Positions 1 to 7,257 of a stretch of 64,000 bases of DNA are shown here, one piece after another; position 1 is the first letter of the stretch; each line of letters starts with the position of its first letter. The stretch comes from Dinoroseobacter sp013215265 (GTDB lineage: Bacteria > Pseudomonadota > Alphaproteobacteria > Rhodobacterales > Rhodobacteraceae). Below the pieces are notes generated by a model that worked only from the letters and a program-made list of their open reading frames with translations, did no database searches and was not told the origin of the DNA. Where the stretch lies: positions 2,542,001 to 2,606,000 of the forward strand of contig OY829366.1 in NCBI GenBank assembly GCA_963691755.1, read 5' to 3'. The position numbers and the translations under genes are program-made.

Positions 1-308
1 GCCGTTCGCGGCTCAAGCAGAGAGCGAGCTTCAAATACTTCTTTCGCTTCGCGCACAGTAGGCTGCGCGACAAACGCACCGCGATTACGCCGTAGATCGA
101 CCAATTGAGAATGAGAAAGCGACTGGAGCGCCGTCCGAACGACCGTCCGAGAGACACTGTATATCTCACTTAGCTCATCTTCTCCTAGTTTGGTGCCGGG
201 CAACAGACGGTGTTCATGAATGGCAAGACTGAGTGACGCCTCAAGCTTAGCGCTTGGGCCGGTCAAAATCGGCTGGATAAAGTCCTGACTTTCGGCTGGT
301 TCAGTCAT
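1..308 (-). CDS. GntR-family (FCD/FadR-type) transcriptional regulator, 3' end outside window
   Basis: The reading frame starts at the ATG complementary to 306-308 and runs off the left edge, so only about 102 N-terminal residues are visible. They form a GntR winged helix: a region around LSEIYSVSRTVVRTALQSL is the helix-turn-helix, followed by the wing (LRRNRGAFVAQPT) and the start of an FCD-type ligand domain (VREAKEVFEARSLLE). Such proteins are usually metabolite-responsive repressors. It is divergent from the polyamine-type ABC operon, and a TTGTATACAA palindrome typical of this subfamily lies between them at 388-399, so it probably controls that operon and itself. The ligand is unknown. 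Confidence 0.9.
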   Translation of the reverse strand, partial: MTEPAESQDFIQPILTGPSAKLEASLSLAIHEHRLLPGTKLGEDELSEIYSVSRTVVRTALQSLSHSQLVDLRRNRGAFVAQPTVREAKEVFEARSLLEPRT

Positions 309-387
309 TTTTGTTCCCTCAAGTGACTGATGCGCCCTTTGCGAATCCAATTCAAGATACAGAGCATCTGCATCCAAAAATTTAGAT

Positions 388-399
388 ATTGTATACAAT
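388..399. promoter_or_regulatory. Candidate GntR/FadR-type operator (ATTGTATACAAT)
   Basis: This is a perfect 12-bp palindrome in the 233-bp divergent region between the GntR gene and the ABC transporter operon. FCD-type GntR regulators commonly bind sites of the form TNGTNNACNA, and TTGTATACAA fits that. It sits 80 bp upstream of the regulator's start and about 140 bp upstream of the ATPase gene. Binding is inferred, not shown. Confidence 0.6.
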
Positions 400-541
400 T
401 TTGTGCGCAGAAAATGTGCGTGTGATAGTTTTTGCGGCTATTTTTTGTGCGGAACCTATCAAGCCGCCAATCTTCTCACCGGTTTTACTGGGCCGCTTTC
501 ATCTTTGGCCCATTCATTGCTTCGAACCTCTTGAGGCGGCA

Positions 542-1525
542 ATGACTGAAACTTCTGATCTCGAACTGGTCTCGTTGACCAAACGATACGGCGATATGAC
601 GGCTGTTGACGCCATATCGCATCATTTCAAGCCAGGTGTGTATGCCTGCTTGCTCGGACCTTCCGGGTGCGGAAAGTCATCGACCCTTCGTATGATCGCC
701 GGCCATGAGGACGTAACCGGGGGCTCAATCGTCCTGGGAGGTCGGGACATTTCGCATTTGCCACCCGCAAAGCGCGGCACAGCAATGATGTTCCAAAACT
801 ACGCCCTGTTTCCACATCTCAGCGTGCGGGACAACGTGGCCTTCAGCTTGCGTATGGCTGGTGTCGACAAAACCGAGCGCCACAAACGCGCAGACGAGAT
901 GCTTGAACTTGTCGAGATGACAGCCCTCGCAGAGCGCAAGCCAGATCAATTGTCAGGCGGACAGCAACAGCGCGTTGCACTTGCCCGAGCGCTGATCACC
1001 CGGCCTCAGGTCTTACTGCTTGATGAGCCACTTTCAGCGCTTGATCCGTTCCTCCGCATCCGCATGCGGGCAGAACTCAAGCGCCTGCAGCGAGAACTCG
1101 GCATCAGTTTTATTCACGTGACCCACGGCCAGGATGAGGCACTGGCCCTCGCAGACGAAATCATCGTGATGAACAACGCAAAGATCGAACAGGCCGGTGC
1201 TGCGCGGGATGTCTACAATACGCCGAAGACAGCCTTCGTGGCGCGGTTTATGGGCGGGCACAATGTATTGCACCTGCCGCAAGGACTAATCGCACTCCGT
1301 TCTGATGAAATGCGCATCACGAACGAAGGGGCAGGAAAGATTGATGGCCGTGTTGTCGGCGTCGAATATCAAGGCACCTATGTCGCGCTAACCGCAAAAG
1401 TCGCGGGCGATCAGGAAGTTACCGGCCTGATGCCAGATTCAGAATTTCTAGAGACGCCCAAGGACCTTGGCGAGGTCGTTGGGATTAATTGGGAGGACCG
1501 GGCAGCACATCCGGTTTCCGCCTGA
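542..1525 (+). CDS. ABC transporter ATP-binding protein, spermidine/putrescine (PotA) type
   Basis: The cytoplasmic ATPase of a polyamine-type importer, 327 residues from the ATG at 542. That start is preceded by GAGG (533-536); the frame is open back to 389 but the extra 51 codons do not resemble the family. Visible motifs are Walker A GPSGCGKSS (about 39-47), Q-loop in MMFQNYALFPHLSV, signature LSGGQQQR, Walker B VLLLDEP, the D-loop SALD and the switch His in HVTHGQDEA. A short C-terminal TOBE-like region follows (about 250-327). It is first in an operon with binding protein, two permeases and a racemase-like gene. Substrate is probably an amine or quaternary amine, judging from neighbours; this is inference. 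Confidence 0.92.
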   Translation: MTETSDLELVSLTKRYGDMTAVDAISHHFKPGVYACLLGPSGCGKSSTLRMIAGHEDVTGGSIVLGGRDISHLPPAKRGTAMMFQNYALFPHLSVRDNVAFSLRMAGVDKTERHKRADEMLELVEMTALAERKPDQLSGGQQQRVALARALITRPQVLLLDEPLSALDPFLRIRMRAELKRLQRELGISFIHVTHGQDEALALADEIIVMNNAKIEQAGAARDVYNTPKTAFVARFMGGHNVLHLPQGLIALRSDEMRITNEGAGKIDGRVVGVEYQGTYVALTAKVAGDQEVTGLMPDSEFLETPKDLGEVVGINWEDRAAHPVSA

Positions 1526-1555
1526 GCATCGCTGATCAACAGAGAGGATCAATCA

Positions 1556-2830
1556 ATGACGACTATTCCTAAGGTTCGCTACAGCCGCCGGACGCTGCTA
1601 AAATCCGGTGCCGCCGCCCTGGCGGCAACAGCGCTTCCCGCCCCAATGGTAATGGGTCAGGAAAGCAAAAACATCACTCTGCGCCAGTTCGGCACAGGCG
1701 TGTCCAACCTCAATGAGGTGGCCACCAAGGTGAAAGAAGACCTCGGCATCACGCTGGAAATGACAGCACTTGATACCGACAGCGTTACCCAGCGCGCTGC
1801 AACACAGCCAGACAGCTTTGACATCGCCGACATCGAATACTTCGTCGCCAAGAAGGTCTGGCCATCAGGCAACCTACAGGCGATGGATGCCAGCAAAATC
1901 GCCAACTATGACAAGATCGTTGGCATTTTCCGCAACGGTAAGCTGACCCCTGAGAGCACAATCGCACAAGGTACAGCGCCCCACACCGTCGGGTTCGTCG
2001 AAGGCCCTGGCGGCACCTCCTTCGTAGACAATGAAAGTGGTTGGATGACCCTCATCCCAACCATCTACAATGCTGATACCTTGGGCATTCGCCCAGACCT
2101 GATCGGTCGCCCGATTGAATCCTGGACAGAGCTGCTGAACCCCGAATTTGCTGGCAAAGCCTCGATCCTCGACATCTCCTCCATCGGGATCATGGACATG
2201 GCCATGGTCTGTGAAGCAATGGGCGAGATCGCCTATGGCGATAAGGGCAATATGACCCGCGAAGAGATCGACAAAACCATTGCGATCTTTACTGAGGCAA
2301 AGAAGAACGGTCAGTTCCGCGCCTTCTGGAAGTCCTTCTCAGAGTCGGTTGAACTGATGGCCTCTGGCGAAGTTGTCATTCAGTCCATGTGGTCGCCTGC
2401 AATCACTGCTGTTCGCAGCCAAGGCATTCCATGTGTCTATCAACCGCTCAAAGAAGGTTATCGCAGCTGGGGTGGCGGCATTGGTCTTTCGGCCTCGCTG
2501 TCCGGCATGGAACTGGATGCGGCCTACGAATACATCAACTGGTACTTGTCCGGCTGGGTCGGCGGCTTCCTGATGCGTCAGGGCTATTACTCTGCTGTTC
2601 CAGAGACCTCCAAAGAGTTCATGTCCGAAAACGAATGGGGCTACTGGTTCGAAGGCAAAGAAAGCACCGGCGACATCACTTCGCCATTCGGTGACAAGCT
2701 GGCTGGTTCCGGTGAAGTCCGTGATGGTGGCTCTTTCTATGACCGTATGGGCGCTGTCGCCTGCTGGAACTCCGTCATGGACGAGAACCAATACATGGTT
2801 CGCAAGTGGAACGAGTTTATCGCTGCTTAA
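1556..2830 (+). CDS. ABC transporter substrate-binding protein, PotD/PotF-like, Tat-exported
   Basis: A 424-residue periplasmic binding protein. The N-terminus has twin arginines at 11-12 (SRRTLLKSGAAALAATALP), a typical Tat signal with cleavage probably near residues 33-35. The start has the purine-rich AGAGAGGA 12-5 bases upstream. The body has the two-lobed extracellular solute-binding protein pattern of the polyamine group (family 1), with repeated Trp and acidic residues (WKSFSESVELMASGEVVIQSMWSP, YRSWGGGIGLSAS) likely to line the ligand site. It lies 30 bp after the ATPase gene and is followed by a strong stem-loop before the permeases, which would allow it to be made in excess. The ligand cannot be read from sequence. 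Confidence 0.9.
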   Translation: MTTIPKVRYSRRTLLKSGAAALAATALPAPMVMGQESKNITLRQFGTGVSNLNEVATKVKEDLGITLEMTALDTDSVTQRAATQPDSFDIADIEYFVAKKVWPSGNLQAMDASKIANYDKIVGIFRNGKLTPESTIAQGTAPHTVGFVEGPGGTSFVDNESGWMTLIPTIYNADTLGIRPDLIGRPIESWTELLNPEFAGKASILDISSIGIMDMAMVCEAMGEIAYGDKGNMTREEIDKTIAIFTEAKKNGQFRAFWKSFSESVELMASGEVVIQSMWSPAITAVRSQGIPCVYQPLKEGYRSWGGGIGLSASLSGMELDAAYEYINWYLSGWVGGFLMRQGYYSAVPETSKEFMSENEWGYWFEGKESTGDITSPFGDKLAGSGEVRDGGSFYDRMGAVACWNSVMDENQYMVRKWNEFIAA

Positions 2831-2836
2831 TGTTCT

Positions 2837-2862
2837 TGCGCAGGGGCTCAGGCCCCTGCGCA
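2837..2862 (+). terminator. Perfect 11-bp stem-loop after the binding-protein gene
   Basis: TGCGCAGGGGC (2837-2847) pairs exactly with GCCCCTGCGCA (2852-2862) across a 4-base loop, starting 7 bases after the stop codon. No T-tract follows, so a partial attenuator or a 3'-end mRNA stabiliser is more likely than a full terminator. It separates the binding-protein gene from the permeases. Confidence 0.7.
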
Positions 2863-2883
2863 TCTCCTGAGTTCGGAAGTCCA

Positions 2884-3732
2884 ATGACAAAACAAATGAC
2901 GGCATGGATCCAGGCGGCCCCAATGGCGCTGATCTTGTTGGCCTTTTTGGTCGGACCCATCATAATGATCGTCATTGTGAGCTTTTGGGGGGCCACCGAG
3001 TATTCGATCTATCCCGCCTTCCAATTCGACAACTACGAATTTCTGTTTGGCTCTTCCGTCACCTACACCGTCTTCTTCAATACCTTTAAATACGCGGCGA
3101 TCACTTGGGCGCTGACCCTGACGATCGGCTTTACGGTTGCGTATTTTCTTGCGTTCGAAGTGCGTACGCTGAAATGGCAGATCGCGCTCTTCCTGATTTG
3201 CACCATTCCGTTCTGGACCTCGAACATCATCCGCATGATTTCCTGGATTCCCTTTTTGGGGCGCAACGGTCTGGCCAACACCACTTTGATATCCTGGGGT
3301 GTGATCGACGAGCCGCTAGAATGGCTACTCTTTTCCGACTTCAGCGTCATCCTCGCCTTTGTCCATCTCTACACGTTGTTCATGGTGGTCCCGATCTTCA
3401 ACTCTATGATGCGGATTGACCGCTCTCTGATCGAGGCTGCGCGCGACGGAGGGGCGTCAGGCTGGCAAACCCTACGCCATGTGATCATCCCGCTCTGCAA
3501 GCCAGGGATCATGATTGGCACGATATTCGTCACAACCCTGGTGATGGGCGATTTTATCACCGTACGGTTCATGTCTGGCAGCCAACGCGCAAATGTGGGG
3601 CGTCTGATCTCAAACGATATCAGTCTGCTGCAGTATCCATCGGCATCAGCCACTGCTGTGATCTTGCTGGCCACAGTTCTCATTGTGATCGGGTTGCTTT
3701 TGCGGCTCGTCGACATTCGCAAGGAGCTTTGA
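2884..3732 (+). CDS. ABC transporter permease, PotB-like
   Basis: An inner-membrane permease of 282 residues with six hydrophobic segments. The first is about residues 8-30 (MALILLAFLVGPIIMIVIVSF). The cytoplasmic EAA loop that docks on the ATPase is visible as EAARDGGASGWQTLRHVIIPLCKPG. I chose the ATG at 2884, just after GGAAGT, because the 26 extra codons back to 2806 lie over the end of the binding-protein gene and the stem-loop. It is followed by the second permease with a one-base gap, so the two are translationally linked and form the membrane heterodimer. Confidence 0.9.
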   Translation: MTKQMTAWIQAAPMALILLAFLVGPIIMIVIVSFWGATEYSIYPAFQFDNYEFLFGSSVTYTVFFNTFKYAAITWALTLTIGFTVAYFLAFEVRTLKWQIALFLICTIPFWTSNIIRMISWIPFLGRNGLANTTLISWGVIDEPLEWLLFSDFSVILAFVHLYTLFMVVPIFNSMMRIDRSLIEAARDGGASGWQTLRHVIIPLCKPGIMIGTIFVTTLVMGDFITVRFMSGSQRANVGRLISNDISLLQYPSASATAVILLATVLIVIGLLLRLVDIRKEL

Positions 3733-3733
3733 G

Positions 3734-4570
3734 ATGGAGCGTCGCAGCCGCAGTTTCTATATCCTCTCCGCCTTCTTTGCGCTCTTTGTCCTGTTCCTCT
3801 ACGGACCGATCGTAACCATTGGCATTCTGAGCTTTCAGGGCCCACAAGGCGGTCTGACATTTCCGATGGACGGCGTCTCGCTCTATTGGTTCCGCGACTT
3901 GTTCCAAGAACAAGCCGTGGGAGACATCTGGGGCAGTTTCCGCCGGTCTTTCACCTTGGGCCTTATTGTGATGGTCACAACAGTCGTTGTGTCTGTGCTG
4001 GGCGGTCTTGCCTTTCGCAAACGCTTTGGCGGTGCAACAGTGCTGTTTTATCTGGCCATCGCATCTTTGGTCATACCGTCGATCCTAATCTCACTGGGTG
4101 TTGGCCTGATCTTCAATCAACTGGGTCTGCCGGTTCACTGGGCCAGTTCCGGGTTTGGCAGCCAACTGACCTGGACCCTCCCCTTCGGTCTTTTGATCAT
4201 GTTCGCCGTTTTCAACCGCTTTGATAAAAGCTTTGAAGAGGCCGCGCGTGATCAAGGGGCCAGCGCGTGGCAGACCTTTGCATATGTCGTCCTTCCCATT
4301 ATCGCACCGTCGCTTCTGGGCGTGGCGCTCTTTGGTTTCACGCTCAGCTATGATGAGTTTGCACGAACATTGCTGACAGCCGGAAGCTACAACACGCTGC
4401 CCTTAGAAATCTTCGGCATGACGACAAACGTCACCTCGCCCGTCATCTTTGCGCTGGGAACACTAACGACCCTCTTTTCGTTCTTTATCATTGGGTTCTT
4501 CTTTCTGGCGCTTTGGTTGATTTCACGCCGTAAGGACACATCCTCTGACGCTGGCAAAGGAATGGTCTAA
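3734..4570 (+). CDS. ABC transporter permease, PotC-like
   Basis: The second membrane subunit of the importer, 278 residues. The N-terminus is a membrane segment (YILSAFFALFVLFLYGPIVTI), and further hydrophobic segments occur around residues 75-95, 105-130, 140-155, 195-215 and 245-265. The EAA loop reads EEAARDQGASAWQTFAYVVLPIIAP. The conserved Tyr-Asp-Glu after it (SYDEFARTLLTAG) is characteristic of PotC-type permeases. It starts one base after the first permease's stop and ends four bases before the racemase-like gene. Confidence 0.9.
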   Translation: MERRSRSFYILSAFFALFVLFLYGPIVTIGILSFQGPQGGLTFPMDGVSLYWFRDLFQEQAVGDIWGSFRRSFTLGLIVMVTTVVVSVLGGLAFRKRFGGATVLFYLAIASLVIPSILISLGVGLIFNQLGLPVHWASSGFGSQLTWTLPFGLLIMFAVFNRFDKSFEEAARDQGASAWQTFAYVVLPIIAPSLLGVALFGFTLSYDEFARTLLTAGSYNTLPLEIFGMTTNVTSPVIFALGTLTTLFSFFIIGFFFLALWLISRRKDTSSDAGKGMV

Positions 4571-4574
4571 CCTT

Positions 4575-5216
4575 ATGCCTGTCATCCTGATCAATCCCAA
4601 CAGTACAGAGGCAATGACGGAAAGCGCGCTCGAAGCCGCGCGCCTTTCGGCACCAGACCTTGAGTTTGAGGGATGGACATCAACGGCCGGACCCGTGGTC
4701 ATTGAAGGCGCCAAGGACGGTGCCCTAGCGATCCCACCGCTTCTGGAGCTGGTGCGCAAAGCCTCAGAGAAAGACCCAACCGCTATAATAATCGCGTGTT
4801 TCGACGACACAGGTCTCGCCCAAGCTCAGGAGGTTGCCAAATGTCCGGTCATCGGGATCGGGCAGGCAAGCTTCATCTTTGCGGCCCTGATGTCTGGCCA
4901 AACCGCAATCATCACAACAGTTGCAGAAGCTGTACCTGTAATATCCGCGAATATTCTGGATCAGGGACATGCAAAACACATCAGTCTTGTCGAGGCAGCG
5001 CATGTTCCGGTGCTGACGTTATCAAATGATCCCAGCCTAGCTCTGGAGAAGTTCGTACATGCAGCGAACCAGCTTCCTGACGACACGCGAAATATCATTC
5101 TGGGATGCTCAGGGGTCGTATCGATCAGAGACGACTTCGCAAAACGGGTTGCACCAAATGTGATTGACGGCGTAACCGCGGCCGCACGATTGTGCCGAGC
5201 CTTCGAGACGCTTTAA
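4575..5216 (+). CDS. Asp/Glu/hydantoin racemase-family protein
   Basis: A cytoplasmic protein of 213 residues. The N-terminus ILINPNSTEAMTES is the hallmark of the hydantoin/aspartate racemase group, and the two catalytic cysteines of cofactor-independent racemases are in place: Cys75 (IIIACFDDTG) and Cys178 (IILGCSGVV). Family members racemise 5-substituted hydantoins, aspartate or glutamate, or act as maleate cis-trans isomerases. It is the last gene of the ABC importer operon, four bases after the second permease, which suggests that the imported compound or a product of it is its substrate. The exact substrate is unknown. Confidence 0.85.
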   Translation: MPVILINPNSTEAMTESALEAARLSAPDLEFEGWTSTAGPVVIEGAKDGALAIPPLLELVRKASEKDPTAIIIACFDDTGLAQAQEVAKCPVIGIGQASFIFAALMSGQTAIITTVAEAVPVISANILDQGHAKHISLVEAAHVPVLTLSNDPSLALEKFVHAANQLPDDTRNIILGCSGVVSIRDDFAKRVAPNVIDGVTAAARLCRAFETL

Positions 5217-5551
5217 CATCCGACAAACCTATGGACGTTTGTAATCAAGGTCGAAGTGGGACTTTGAGACACCTACAAACCTTTGACATTATCTCTCGTT
5301 GGGAGACGTCCATGTCAAAGCATCAACCCGTTAGGCATATTTTTCAAATAGCTACGGCGAGGCGATGTCGCGCTTCCTCGCCATCCCCAGTCCCCCTCTC
5401 GCAGCCAGTGTAATGGTCCAGTTTCAGGCCGGAGTGATATGACGATCTCGAGCAGACGTTGTGAATCTCAGTCAACATGCTGACAAACCGCGCCGACCGC
5501 CTCTGCTTTATCCGCTTAGATATTCAAACGCGTTCGCCCTCAGCAGGCAGG
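5217..5551. other. 335-bp gene-free stretch between convergent operons, with inverted repeats
   Basis: No convincing gene is present on either strand. Two nested inverted pairs are visible: ATGGACGT (5231-5238) with ACGTCCAT (5305-5312), and GTTTGTA (about 5237-5243) with TACAAAC (about 5274-5280). A separate hairpin GGCGAGG/CCTCGCC occupies 5356-5382 with a 13-base loop and no T-tract. The stretch lies between the ends of the importer operon and the BKACE operon. It may hold termination signals or a decayed mobile remnant, but I cannot identify an element. Confidence 0.4.
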
Positions 5552-6469
5552 TCAGCTTGCAACCGGTGCGCGTTTAGTCAGTCCAAGCTGCGCACGCACC
5601 TCTTCTGGGCCGATGACCTTTGCCCCCATATTTTCAATGATCGTCACAGACCGCTCAACGAGCTGTGCATTCGTCGCCAAAACCCCCTTTTCAAGGAACA
5701 GGTTATCTTCCAAACCGACGCGAACATTCCCGCCCGCCAGAATTGCAGCTGCAACATACGGCATCTGGTCTCGCCCGAGGCTGAAGCCTGACCATGCCCA
5801 GTCAGACGGAACAGCGTTCACCATTGCCATAAGGGTATTCAGATCATTGGGTGCGCCCCACGGTACCCCCATGCAAAGCTGGACGAGCGCCGGCGAAGTG
5901 AGAACCCCCTCCTCCACAAGTTGCTTTGCAAACCAAAGATGACCCGTATCGAACGCCTCAATCTCAGGCTTGACCCCGAGCTCTGTCATCATGGCTCCCA
6001 TCGCGCGCAACATGCCGGGCGTATTGGTCATGACATAATCTGCTTCTGCGAAATTCATGGTCCCACAATCGAGCGTGCAGATTTCCGGTAGGCATTCCGC
6101 AATATGCGCCACTCGCGCCGTTGCACCGATCATGTCGGTTCCATCAGGGTTTGCAGGCAGGGGGGCCTCGGTTGAGCCGAACATCATGTCGCCGCCCATG
6201 CCCGCTGTCAGGTTCAGAACAACGTCAACCTCCGCATCCCGGATACGGTCCGTGACTTCCCGGTAGTATTCCAGCTTGCGGGACGGAACACCGGTTTCGG
6301 GATCGCGCACATGGCAATGGACAACGGCGGCACCCGCTTTTGCCGCGTTGATTGCCGCGTCCGCGATCTCTTTCGGGCTACGTGGCACTTTGGGGCTCCG
6401 GTCCTGCGTGCTTCCGGATCCGGTGATGGCACAGGTGATAAAGACGTTTCTGTTCATCGACAAAGGCAT
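5552..6469 (-). CDS. BKACE-family beta-keto acid cleavage enzyme (DUF849), candidate dehydrocarnitine/betainyl-CoA thiolase type
   Basis: A 305-residue TIM-barrel enzyme from the ATG complementary to 6467-6469, two bases after the preceding gene's stop. BKACE enzymes use Zn2+ to cleave a beta-keto acid with acetyl-CoA, giving acetoacetate and a new CoA ester; known substrates include 3-keto-5-aminohexanoate and 3-dehydrocarnitine. The metal ligands are recognisable: His51 and His53 in VVHCHVRDPETG and Glu254 in VRVGLEDNLF. It is the last gene of an operon with CaiD-, ACAD- and CoA-ligase-like proteins, so dehydrocarnitine is an attractive substrate. This substrate assignment is inference from context. 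Confidence 0.88.
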   Translation of the reverse strand: MPLSMNRNVFITCAITGSGSTQDRSPKVPRSPKEIADAAINAAKAGAAVVHCHVRDPETGVPSRKLEYYREVTDRIRDAEVDVVLNLTAGMGGDMMFGSTEAPLPANPDGTDMIGATARVAHIAECLPEICTLDCGTMNFAEADYVMTNTPGMLRAMGAMMTELGVKPEIEAFDTGHLWFAKQLVEEGVLTSPALVQLCMGVPWGAPNDLNTLMAMVNAVPSDWAWSGFSLGRDQMPYVAAAILAGGNVRVGLEDNLFLEKGVLATNAQLVERSVTIIENMGAKVIGPEEVRAQLGLTKRAPVAS

Positions 6470-6471
6470 GT

Positions 6472-7257
6472 TTATTTCCCCTTCCAAACGGGATCGCGTT
6501 TTTCTGCAAAGGCGCGTGCGCCCTCCATTTGATCTTCAGATCTGTAAAGTGTCTCGACCGTGGCGAACTGACTTTTCGTAATCCGGTTCATGGCGTCCTG
6601 AAACTTCATATCTTCCGCCTCGCGCACGATCTCTTTGATTGCCGCATATACAAGCGGAGGCCCCGAGGCGAGAAGAGCTGCGGTAGACCGCGCCTGAACC
6701 ATCAACTCGCTTGCGGGATACAGATGATTGACCATCCCCCAGCGCGCGGCCTCTTCCGCTTCGATCCAGCGTCCCGTCAGAAGCATCTCCATCGCGATAT
6801 GGTGTGGAATTCGTTTGGGCAGCTTCACACTCGCTGCATCAGCCACTGTACCGGACCGGATCTCAGGCAGTGCAAAAGTTGCATGATCGGCCGCTAGAAT
6901 AATGTCTGCAGAAAGCGCCAGTTCCAACCCACCGCCACAACAGATCCCATTTACGGCTGCGATCACGGGCTTATTCAGGCCACGCAGCTCTTGCAGCCCC
7001 CCAAATCCCCCTTTGCCATAATCTCCGTCAACCGCATCTCCGTCAGCGGCCGCTTTGAGATCCCACCCAGGGCAGAAGAATTTCTCACCTGCCCCTGTGA
7101 TGATAGCCACACGAAGCTCAGGATCATCTCTGAACTCCGTGAAGACCTCACCCATGATCTGACTGGTTGCCAGATCGATGGCGTTTGCCTTGGGGCGATC
7201 AAGCGTCACCTCCAGCACATAGCCATCTCGTTTGGTCTTGATTGGCGTATCACTCAT
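6472..7257 (-). CDS. CaiD-like carnitinyl-CoA dehydratase / crotonobetainyl-CoA hydratase
   Basis: An enoyl-CoA hydratase-fold protein of 261 residues, the same length as E. coli CaiD, which it resembles over its whole length (ITLDRPKANAID-like start, AIITGAGEKFF..GWDLKAA, and the C-terminus FAEKRDPVWKGK). The two catalytic glutamates align with CaiD at Glu112 (GGGLELAL) and Glu132 (FALPEIRSG). The loop after the second, normally PDSGG, is ADAAS here, which is unusual. The ATG at 7257 overlaps the CoA-synthetase stop by 8 bases and has GGAG upstream; the 12 codons further upstream are not family-like. In this operon hydration of crotonobetainyl-CoA is more likely than the anaerobic dehydration of carnitine. 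Confidence 0.85.
   Translation of the reverse strand: MSDTPIKTKRDGYVLEVTLDRPKANAIDLATSQIMGEVFTEFRDDPELRVAIITGAGEKFFCPGWDLKAAADGDAVDGDYGKGGFGGLQELRGLNKPVIAAVNGICCGGGLELALSADIILAADHATFALPEIRSGTVADAASVKLPKRIPHHIAMEMLLTGRWIEAEEAARWGMVNHLYPASELMVQARSTAALLASGPPLVYAAIKEIVREAEDMKFQDAMNRITKSQFATVETLYRSEDQMEGARAFAEKRDPVWKGK

Noticed and set aside
389..541. N-terminal extension of the PotA-like ATPase
   Set aside because: The extra 51 residues overlap the candidate operator and do not resemble an ABC ATPase; the ATG at 542 has a ribosome binding site.
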